NCBI RefSeq assembly: GCF_052180215.1
Contig: NZ_CP197471.1
Span: forward strand, 1,026,001 to 1,090,000
Direction: 5' to 3'
Source of the DNA: Pseudoneobacillus sp052180215
GTDB lineage: Bacteria; Bacillota; Bacilli; Bacillales; Cytobacillaceae
Length of the DNA stretch: 64,000 nt
Shown in pieces: positions 58,056 to 64,000 of this stretch. The notes beneath the pieces are model-generated. The model was given only the letters and a program-made list of their open reading frames with translations, ran no database searches and was not told where the DNA came from. Positions within the stretch are counted from its first letter, which is position 1; each line of letters begins with the position of its first letter. Both the position numbers and the translations under genes were made by a program.

Positions 58056-58247
58056 AAATTGAAATAACGTCTCGATTACAAGAACAGCTACGACCAACAG
58101 GTATTTTTTACAGGGTTTAAAAATTAAAAATATTACCTATTAAGAATGAAATAGTATGAATGACACATACAATGGAACAAGCATCTAATTCAGAAATTAA
58201 TTCATAGGTTCTAGGAATATGCTTTTACTAAAAGGGGGATGAAATGA

Positions 58248-59867
58248 ATGATGGATACTGCATTAACAATGACGCAAATGATTAAAAGAGCAGAGAAGTA
58301 TTTTCCAAAAAAGCAGGTTGTCTCAAGAACACACAGTGGCATACAGCGTTTTACTTATAAAGAAATGGCAGAACGGACTAGAAGATTAGCTGACGCTCTC
58401 CAAAAATTAGGGGTTCAAAGAGGTGACAAAATAGGAACATTAGCCTGGAATCATCATCGCCATTTAGAAGCCTATTTCGCTATTCCGTGCAGTGGTGCGG
58501 TTCTCCATACCATTAATATTAGGCTCTCAACTATGCATATCTCCTATATTATTAATCACGCAGAAGATCAGGTTCTACTAATTGACTCTGATATCGTTCC
58601 TCTAATAGAAAAATGTCAAGAATCTCTTCAAACAGTTAAAGCTTATATTATTATGACTGATGAAGATGAACTTCCAGATACAACACTTTCACCGGTCTAT
58701 CACTATGAACAATTACTTGCTCAAGCAGATCCAACATATGAATATCCAGATGATATTGAAGAAAACGAACCAGCTGGAATGTGTTATACCTCAGCCACAA
58801 CGGGAAATCCAAAAGGAGTGATTTATTCTCATCGTGGAATCTATTTACATAGTATGGCTCTTGGAATGGCTGACAGTGCAGCGGTTAGTGAGAAGGATAT
58901 TGCTCTTCCGGTTGTGCCGATGTTCCATGTAAATGCTTGGGGTTTACCATTTGCAGCTGTTTGGTTTGGTACAAACTTAGTTTTACCTGGTCCATACTTT
59001 ACACCAAAGTTAATTGCAGAGCTTATACAAGAAGAAAAAGTGACGATTACAGCAGGAGTTCCGACAATATGGCTAGGATTACTAAAAGAACTTGATGAAG
59101 GTTGTTATGACATGAGTAGCCTTAGGTCTATTCTTTGTGGAGGTTCTGCAGCACCTCGGGGGATGATTCAGGCGTTCGAGCAAAAGCATAAAATACCTTT
59201 TATGCATGCCTATGGTATGACAGAAACAAGTCCTCTTGTTGTTATCTCAACTCTCAAAAGCTATCAGGAACAGCTGTTGGATGAAGAAAAACTCGATATT
59301 AAAGCCATGCAGGGCATTTTAGTTCCAGGACTTGAAATGAAGGTGCTAGGTAAGGATGGAGAGGTGGCATGGGATGGAAAGGAAATGGGAGAGCTAACGC
59401 TCCGAGGACCATGGATTGCCTCAGAATACTATAAGGATGAAAGAAGTAGTGAAGCATTTAGAGATGGTTGGCTTTATACGGGAGATGTTGTAACAGTCAA
59501 TGAAGAAGGTTTTGTTAAAATAGTGGATCGTACAAAGGATTTAATTAAAAGTGGCGGAGAGTGGATTTCCTCCGTTGATTTAGAAAATGCATTAATGGCA
59601 CATGAAGCCGTTTTTGAAGCAGCGGTGGTAGCCATTCCACATGAACAATGGCAGGAACGCCCTATTGCTTGTGTAGTTTTGAAAGATACTTATATAGGAA
59701 AAACAACAAAGGAAGAACTGCTGAACTTTTTAGCTCCGAAATTTGCTAAGTGGTGGCTTCCAGATGAAATTCTATTTTTAAAGGATATTCCGAAAACTTC
59801 AGTTGGAAAGTTCTTGAAACGTGCCTTAAGAGATGTGGTACGTGAAGAACTAAATCAAAAAAATTAA
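58248..59867 (+). CDS. Fatty-acid CoA ligase (AMP-binding)
   Basis: The 539-aa protein is an adenylate-forming acyl-CoA synthetase: P-loop YTSATTGNPKGV (about 179-190), YGMTETSP (about 324-331), LYTGDVV (about 411-417) and the A10 Lys in SVGKFLKR near the C terminus. It activates medium- or long-chain fatty acids. AlkK/YhfT-type relatives exist in Bacillus; substrate chain length is not inferable. AAAGGGGGATG sets the start. I see no convincing FadR site upstream. Confidence 0.9.
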   Translation: MMDTALTMTQMIKRAEKYFPKKQVVSRTHSGIQRFTYKEMAERTRRLADALQKLGVQRGDKIGTLAWNHHRHLEAYFAIPCSGAVLHTINIRLSTMHISYIINHAEDQVLLIDSDIVPLIEKCQESLQTVKAYIIMTDEDELPDTTLSPVYHYEQLLAQADPTYEYPDDIEENEPAGMCYTSATTGNPKGVIYSHRGIYLHSMALGMADSAAVSEKDIALPVVPMFHVNAWGLPFAAVWFGTNLVLPGPYFTPKLIAELIQEEKVTITAGVPTIWLGLLKELDEGCYDMSSLRSILCGGSAAPRGMIQAFEQKHKIPFMHAYGMTETSPLVVISTLKSYQEQLLDEEKLDIKAMQGILVPGLEMKVLGKDGEVAWDGKEMGELTLRGPWIASEYYKDERSSEAFRDGWLYTGDVVTVNEEGFVKIVDRTKDLIKSGGEWISSVDLENALMAHEAVFEAAVVAIPHEQWQERPIACVVLKDTYIGKTTKEELLNFLAPKFAKWWLPDEILFLKDIPKTSVGKFLKRALRDVVREELNQKN

Positions 59868-59938
59868 ACGACTAATTTCAAACATTTCATTACAATTTAG
59901 GGATAAGCACCTATTTTAAATTAATTTCATATACAATG

Positions 59939-59982
59939 AATTTAAAAGAGAAGGACTTACATCTTTCTCTTTTAAATTTTTA
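59939..59982 (+). terminator. Terminator of the acyl-CoA ligase gene
   Basis: AATTTAAAAGAGAA pairs with TTCTCTTTTAAATT around a 12-nt loop, followed by TTT. Confidence 0.85.
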
Positions 59983-60049
59983 AAGATATGTGAAAAACTT
60001 AACAACTTTTTATATAAAGAACGATTATAGTAAAAGCAGGTGAATAAAT

Positions 60050-61453
60050 ATGACAAAAAAAACAGTTGTTATAATCGGTGGAGGAATTACTGGGCTAGCG
60101 ACAGCCTATTATTTGCGTAAAGAAGTAAAAGAGCAGAACCTCCCAATAGATGTGAAATTGATCGAAGCAAGTAATAAGCTTGGAGGGGTTATTCAAACCT
60201 ACAAAAAAGACGGTTTTATCATTGAAAAAGGACCAGATTCCATTTTAGCACGTAAAAAAAGTGCCCTTAAGTTAATAGAAGATCTAGGGTTAAAGGATAA
60301 AGTGGTGTCAAATACAGCAGGAAAGTCTTATATTCTTGTAAAAGGAAAGCTTCATACGATGCCAGAAGGTTCCTTTATGGGAATACCGACTAAAGTGAAA
60401 CCATTTGCGTTTTCTGGTCTTTTTTCACCAATGGGTAAACTAAGAGCAGCTGGGGATTTTATTCTGCCAAAAGGGAAGGTACAGGGTGACCAGTCTCTTG
60501 GTGCATTTTTTAGAAGAAGATTGGGCGATGAGGTAGTAGAAAATTTGATAGAACCGCTATTATCGGGAATTTATGCTGGTGATATTGATCAGCTCAGCCT
60601 TATGTCTTTATTCCCGAACTTTTATCACATCGAACAAAAACATCGAAGTCTTGTAATTGGATTAAATAGAACGATGCCGTCTGCTCCTAAAAAAACAAAT
60701 AAACAACCATCTAAAAAAGGAATGTTTATTTCATTAACCACTGGTCTGGAAGATATCATTATTGAATTAGAAAAAAGATTGGGAGAAAGTGTTACGAAAG
60801 GTGTAGCAGTTGAAAGGATTAATCAAAAAGAAAACGGCTATTCGTTGAAGCTATCCAATGAGCAAATCGTCGAAGCTGACAGTGTGGTGTTAGCAACTAA
60901 TCATTTACAAGCCCAACGGATTTTATCAGACTATTCTTTTATGGATCATTTTAAAAATATGCCAGCAACATCCGTCGCAAATGTGGCGATGGCTTTTCCA
61001 AAGTCCGCCATTAAACAAGATATAGAAGGCTCAGGATTTGTGGTTTCGAGAAACAGTGATTTCCGAATTACCGCTTGTACTTGGACCCATAAGAAATGGC
61101 CGGGAACTACTCCTGAGGATATGGCATTATTACGCTGTTATTTGGGAAAACCTGGTGATCAAGAAGTAGTCGAATTAACGGATGAAGAGATTATTGATAT
61201 TGCCTTAAAAGACTTAAATAAAACAATGAATATTACAGGTAAGCCTCTTTTCCATGTTGTCACTAGATGGAAAAAAACAATGCCTCAATATACTGTTGGT
61301 CATAAGGAAAGGATACAAGCTGTAAAGGATGGCTTATCCAAAGAATTACCAGGTGTATTTCTAGCTGGTAGCGCCTTTGAAGGTGTGGGTATACCAGACT
61401 GTATTGATCAAGGTGAAGCCGCAGTCCAAAAGGTATTAGCGTTTTTAGCTTAA
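60050..61453 (+). CDS. hemY: Coproporphyrinogen III oxidase HemY (CgoX)
   Basis: The 467-aa flavoprotein matches the protoporphyrinogen/coproporphyrinogen oxidase family: FAD motif VVIIGGGITGLATAYYLRK (about 5-23), GGVIQTYKKDGFIIEKGPDS (about 44-63) and C-terminal FLAGSAFEGVGIPDCIDQG. In Firmicutes it oxidises coproporphyrinogen III to coproporphyrin III in the coproheme branch. It is separate from hemE and hemH here, unlike the hemEHY operon of B. subtilis. AAAGCAGGTGAATAAATATG sets the start. Confidence 0.93.
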   Translation: MTKKTVVIIGGGITGLATAYYLRKEVKEQNLPIDVKLIEASNKLGGVIQTYKKDGFIIEKGPDSILARKKSALKLIEDLGLKDKVVSNTAGKSYILVKGKLHTMPEGSFMGIPTKVKPFAFSGLFSPMGKLRAAGDFILPKGKVQGDQSLGAFFRRRLGDEVVENLIEPLLSGIYAGDIDQLSLMSLFPNFYHIEQKHRSLVIGLNRTMPSAPKKTNKQPSKKGMFISLTTGLEDIIIELEKRLGESVTKGVAVERINQKENGYSLKLSNEQIVEADSVVLATNHLQAQRILSDYSFMDHFKNMPATSVANVAMAFPKSAIKQDIEGSGFVVSRNSDFRITACTWTHKKWPGTTPEDMALLRCYLGKPGDQEVVELTDEEIIDIALKDLNKTMNITGKPLFHVVTRWKKTMPQYTVGHKERIQAVKDGLSKELPGVFLAGSAFEGVGIPDCIDQGEAAVQKVLAFLA

Positions 61454-61461
61454 CCATTAAT

Positions 61462-61492
61462 GGGTCTCTCTTAAGAAGAGGGTCCTTTTTTG
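61462..61492 (+). terminator. Terminator of hemY
   Basis: GGTCTCTCTT and AAGAGGGTCC form an imperfect stem followed by six T residues. Confidence 0.7.
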
Positions 61493-61606
61493 TGCGAGAA
61501 GGAAGAAAACATGAATAAATGGAAAATTTATATATTTTTTGAAGATAAAAACGAGTAAAATAGGGTATATTATTGTGGTCATGATTTTGGAAATGGAGGG
61601 AAAAGA

Positions 61607-62008
61607 TTGAATTCATTTGTTGTAGGTTTTCATAAAGAAGATAATGTCGATGCCATGCAAATTCAAAAATTGAGTGAAGAAGATTTTGAAAATGCGACAG
61701 AAGGTGGTACAAGACACTTATTTGAGCTTGACACTAACGTAGGCTTTTTTGTTTTTTTTGATGCAGAGGACAAAGACGGAAATGTTTCTCATATGATGCT
61801 TCAATATGAAGAGGATAATGAGGATCCCACTGCTTGTTATTCTTTTCAGATGAAAGACTTTTATGAATTTATGGCTTTATATTTAAATGACTTAGAATTT
61901 AATGAAGAAGCAAATGAAGATGATGAAGAAGAAACTTACGGACCTATTCATCACCTTGCGCATCTTCTATACCATATTGTTGAAGAAGGACAAGCTGTAA
62001 AACCTTAA
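61607..62008 (+). CDS. Acidic cytosolic protein of unknown function
   Basis: The 133-aa protein begins (TTG start) with MNSFVVGFHKEDNVDAMQ and has an acidic C-terminal stretch (NEEANEDDEEET) followed by YGPIHHLAHLLYHIVEEGQ. I recall similar Bacillus entries called cytosolic protein, with no known function. GGAGGGAAAAGA before the TTG is a good ribosome site. No signal peptide or membrane segment is present. Confidence 0.78.
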   Translation: MNSFVVGFHKEDNVDAMQIQKLSEEDFENATEGGTRHLFELDTNVGFFVFFDAEDKDGNVSHMMLQYEEDNEDPTACYSFQMKDFYEFMALYLNDLEFNEEANEDDEEETYGPIHHLAHLLYHIVEEGQAVKP

Positions 62009-62013
62009 AAGAG

Positions 62014-62044
62014 AAAGCAGGAACAAAATGTTCCTGCTTTTTTT
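62014..62044. terminator. Bidirectional terminator between the acidic protein gene and the isochorismatase-family gene
   Basis: AAAGCAGGAACA pairs perfectly with TGTTCCTGCTTT around AAA, followed by T residues. Confidence 0.88.
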
Positions 62045-62539
62045 CTATTTATTATTGAATAAATATTGAACTACTTTTATAGATGCCGTTCGATTGATTT
62101 CTTGAACAAAACCAATATATCTTTGATCCATACTTGCAATACCGTGTTGAAGGAGAGCTGGTTCGAAGCCGCGTTCAAGTGCCCCCTGATAGGTCGCTTG
62201 AACACAATATTCAGCAGCGAAACCGCAAATCAAAACCATTCCTACATTTAATTCTCTTAGTTTTTCTTCTAGACTTGTTTGCCAAAAAGAATTGGAAAAT
62301 TGCTTTGATACATAATAATCCGTATCTTCAGCATGGAGCCCCTCTGCTAATTGATATCCGTATGATTCAGGTCCTTCTCCAGCATCCTCATCCTGAATAA
62401 AGATAATCGGCTGCTGGGCATCACGAAACACATTGATGGAAAAGTTTACAACCCCTAATATTTCCTCAAGACTTTTTTTACTACTTTCATCCTCAAAAAA
62501 TTCATTTTGCATATCTACTACTAATAAAGCAGTTTTCAG
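62045..62539 (-). CDS. Isochorismatase-family cysteine hydrolase, apparent CTG start
   Basis: The family's catalytic Asp lies in VVDMQNEFF, upstream of the first ATG (62512). Reading back in frame gives KTALLVVD to a CTG at 62539 preceded by AAGGTGGGATTGTT, a good ribosome site; hence a 164-aa protein with a CTG start is proposed. The catalytic Lys is in YVSKQFSNSF (about 80) and the nucleophilic Cys in GFAAEYCVQA (about 116). Members hydrolyse amides such as nicotinamide or isochorismate; the substrate is unknown. Confidence 0.8.
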   Translation of the reverse strand: MKTALLVVDMQNEFFEDESSKKSLEEILGVVNFSINVFRDAQQPIIFIQDEDAGEGPESYGYQLAEGLHAEDTDYYVSKQFSNSFWQTSLEEKLRELNVGMVLICGFAAEYCVQATYQGALERGFEPALLQHGIASMDQRYIGFVQEINRTASIKVVQYLFNNK

Positions 62540-62682
62540 AACAATCCCACCTTCATAATTGATATAATTAAATATTCACGTAAAGAAGTCAGTATTCCTT
62601 TTTTAAAATCTCTATTAGGAAAAAATTGTAATAGTTAGAGGTGTTTCGAATAAAATCATAGAAATTAAATGAGGAGTATGAA

Positions 62683-62715
62683 ATGAAAAACAAAAGAATG
62701 GAGATTAATAAATGA
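62683..62715 (+). CDS. 10-aa upstream mini-ORF overlapping the DUF2834 gene
   Basis: ATGAAAAACAAAAGAATG opens a 10-residue ORF (MKNKRMEINK) with GAGGAG 6 nt upstream. Its TGA overlaps the ATG of the next gene (ATGA). It might be a coupling peptide, or the true ribosome site may simply be followed by a short spurious ORF. Confidence 0.3.
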   Translation: MKNKRMEINK

Positions 62716-63032
62716 GAAAAATATATATACTCTTAACGGTAATTGGTGCGGCCTTACCGTATTCCTTCTTTATTCCTTTTCTTGTTAAAAATGGATTAAA
62801 TTTAAAATTACTTTTCGACCTTTTATTTGTTAATAACATCTCAACCTTTTTTGCCGTAGATTTTTTGATTTCTTCTATCGTTTTTTGGGTATTTATGTAC
62901 GTAGAATCTAAAAGATTACATATAAAAGAATGGTGGATTTGTTTATTAGCAAATTTGGTAGTTGGTTTATCGATGGCTTTACCCCTTTTTCTATTTTTTA
63001 GAGATAAAAAGGCTAGGAGTGAGCTAGAATAG
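62712..63032 (+). CDS. DUF2834-family membrane protein
   Basis: The 106-aa protein has three membrane segments and the DUF2834 pattern ILLTVIGAALPYSFFIPFL, FFAVDFLISSIVFWVFM and LANLVVGLSMALPLFLF. Function is unknown. ATGGAG lies 8 nt before the ATG, weaker than the GAGGAG serving the upstream 10-aa ORF, so translation may be coupled to it. It precedes hmp and is separated from it by a terminator. Confidence 0.82.
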   Translation: MRKIYILLTVIGAALPYSFFIPFLVKNGLNLKLLFDLLFVNNISTFFAVDFLISSIVFWVFMYVESKRLHIKEWWICLLANLVVGLSMALPLFLFFRDKKARSELE

Positions 63033-63041
63033 ATATTATTT

Positions 63042-63075
63042 AGGGATAGGGATTAAGACCTATCCTTCTTTTTTT
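63042..63075 (+). terminator. Terminator of the DUF2834 gene
   Basis: AGGGATAGG pairs with CCTATCCTT around an 8-nt loop, followed by seven T residues. Confidence 0.85.
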
Positions 63076-63127
63076 CGATTTGGAAAATCGTTTGAGTTGT
63101 AGTGTTTTTGTTGTGTATTTCTAAAAG

Positions 63128-63170
63128 TGTGATTTAAATCACTATATTAGTATATATTTTTATATATAAT
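63128..63170 (+). promoter_or_regulatory. Fnr box and promoter of hmp
   Basis: TGTGATTTAAATCACT (63128-63143) exactly matches the B. subtilis Fnr consensus TGTGA-N6-TCACT. TATAAT (63165-63170) follows so that the box centre would lie about 41.5 nt before a start of transcription near 63177, the position of class II activation. The intervening AT-rich TATATATTTTTATATATA could also be an NsrR-type dyad. Confidence 0.6.
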
Positions 63171-63209
63171 CACTATGCGAATCTTAGAAACAACTTAGGA
63201 GTGAATATA

Positions 63210-64000
63210 TTGTTAAACAAGCAAACTATTGAAATCGTAAAATCGACTGTTCCGGTTCTAGAGGAGCATGGTGAAAAAATAACAACTCGTTTTTATCAAC
63301 TAATGTTTGGAAATCATCCGGAATTATTGAATATCTTTAATCACGCTAACCAAAAACAAGGTAGACAACAAAAGGCTCTTGCTGGAACTGTCTATGCAGC
63401 TGCTCAATATATAGATAATCTTGAAGCTATTATTCCAGTAGTAAAACAAATTGCCCACAAGCATAGAAGTTTAGGAATTAAACCTGAGCATTACCCAATT
63501 GTAGGTAAGCATTTATTACTTGCGATTAAGGATGTTTTAGGGGATGCAGCAACAGATGAAATTATCGATGCATGGGGTCAGGCTTATAATGTGATAGCGG
63601 ATGCATTTATTAGTATTGAGGATGAAATGTATGAGGAAGCTAAGAATCAAGTTGGTGGTTGGGATGGTTTCCGTCGTTTCATCGTTGATAAAAAAGTGCA
63701 GGAAAGTGCCGTTATTACATCTTTCTATTTAAAACCAGAAGATACAAAAGCAATTGCTAGCTTTATTCCTGGTCAATATATTAGTGTGAAAATGACCATT
63801 GAAGGCGAAGAAAACACTCATATCCGTCAATATAGTCTTTCTGATGCACCAAATAAAGAATATTACCGTATCAGTGTTAAAAAAGAACAGAATGACCTTC
63901 ACCCAGATGGAATGGTTTCAAACTATCTACATGAGCAAATTAATGAGGGAGATGTAGTAGAAATAAGTGCACCAGCTGGTGACTTTATTTTGGATATGAA
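63210..64000 (+). CDS. hmp: Flavohemoprotein Hmp (nitric oxide dioxygenase), 3' end beyond window
   Basis: The open frame starts at a TTG after TTAGGAGTGAATATA and runs off the window edge, giving about 263 residues. The globin domain covers about 1-140 with proximal His in IAHKHRSLGI (about 85-94), and the ferredoxin-reductase domain starts about 150 (GWDGFRRFIV), with the FAD-binding RQYSLSDAP (about 205). Hmp oxidises nitric oxide to nitrate and protects cells in nitrosative stress. Its promoter carries an exact Fnr box; B. subtilis hmp is known to be controlled by ResD and NsrR. Confidence 0.94.
   Translation, partial: MLNKQTIEIVKSTVPVLEEHGEKITTRFYQLMFGNHPELLNIFNHANQKQGRQQKALAGTVYAAAQYIDNLEAIIPVVKQIAHKHRSLGIKPEHYPIVGKHLLLAIKDVLGDAATDEIIDAWGQAYNVIADAFISIEDEMYEEAKNQVGGWDGFRRFIVDKKVQESAVITSFYLKPEDTKAIASFIPGQYISVKMTIEGEENTHIRQYSLSDAPNKEYYRISVKKEQNDLHPDGMVSNYLHEQINEGDVVEISAPAGDFILDM

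Noticed and set aside
57936..58247. FadR operator before the acyl-CoA ligase
   Set aside because: Only half-site-like TGAATGA occurs (about 58156); the full palindrome is missing.
61263..61712. 149-codon minus-strand frame across the hemY end and the next gene
   Set aside because: It spans the hemY terminator and two real plus-strand genes, with no start signal.

Overview
The window looks like a low-GC chromosomal segment of an endospore-forming Bacillaceae species (Bacillus or a close genus such as Neobacillus or Mesobacillus; the exact genus cannot be fixed from this sequence). The reasons are strong AGGAGG-type ribosome sites, a small acid-soluble spore protein, SpoVR, YheC/YheD coat-associated ATP-grasp proteins, YhaX, and a gene order that largely follows the yhc-yhd-yhe-yha arc of Bacillus subtilis. 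I see no rRNA, tRNA, CRISPR, prophage or insertion sequence. The last gene (hmp) runs off the right edge.

Region by region: 1-9.4 kb carries the cystine importer tcyP, an RND exporter (swrC-like), a purine permease, a sigma-B-type GlsB-family membrane protein, yhcT and yhcU. 9.5-17.6 kb holds a disulfide-bond pair (bdbC plus a thioredoxin-like protein), pgcA, an SDR, the yhcYZ two-component system with a cysteine-rich GAF sensor, azr, an MFS carrier and yhdB. 17.7-25 kb has a secreted M14 peptidase, spoVR, orphan modA, a YtkA-like lipoprotein, a MerR regulator with an apparent ATT start, and a YhdP-like transporter. 25-35.6 kb has an M42 peptidase, CorA, an AI-2E-type permease, several small unknowns, a TetR/drug-exporter pair sharing an operator, a soluble histidine kinase, and a TPP riboswitch in front of thiT. 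35.6-43.4 kb has an HPr-like protein without its histidine, an MFS carrier, a sigY-type ECF operon, and bmrC/bmrD behind an attenuator-like leader. 43.5-57.1 kb is the yhe/yha block: a spore protein, msmX, a PucR-type regulator, a CstR-like sensor, yheE, four tandem yheC/yheD paralogues, yheB, yheA, yhaX and hemZ. 57.1-64 kb carries an intergenic repeat cluster, doxX, an acyl-CoA ligase, hemY, small genes, an isochorismatase-family hydrolase and hmp.

Shared themes are drug export with dedicated control (swrC, TetR/DHA2, bmrCD), redox and respiration control (bdbC, YhcYZ, azr, CstR-like sensor, Fnr box before hmp, hemZ and hemY), and mother-cell or spore functions (spoVR, SASP, the yheC/D array, yhaX). 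The most interesting non-coding element is the bmrCD leader at 39172-39551, where two mini-ORFs, two intrinsic terminators and a visible antiterminator pairing resemble ribosome-mediated attenuation. Two families of intergenic GGA/TCC hairpin repeats (2146-2334 and 57152-57342) and a 50-bp inverted duplicate of a gene-end terminator (1926-1977 and 2619-2673) are the main repeat features.
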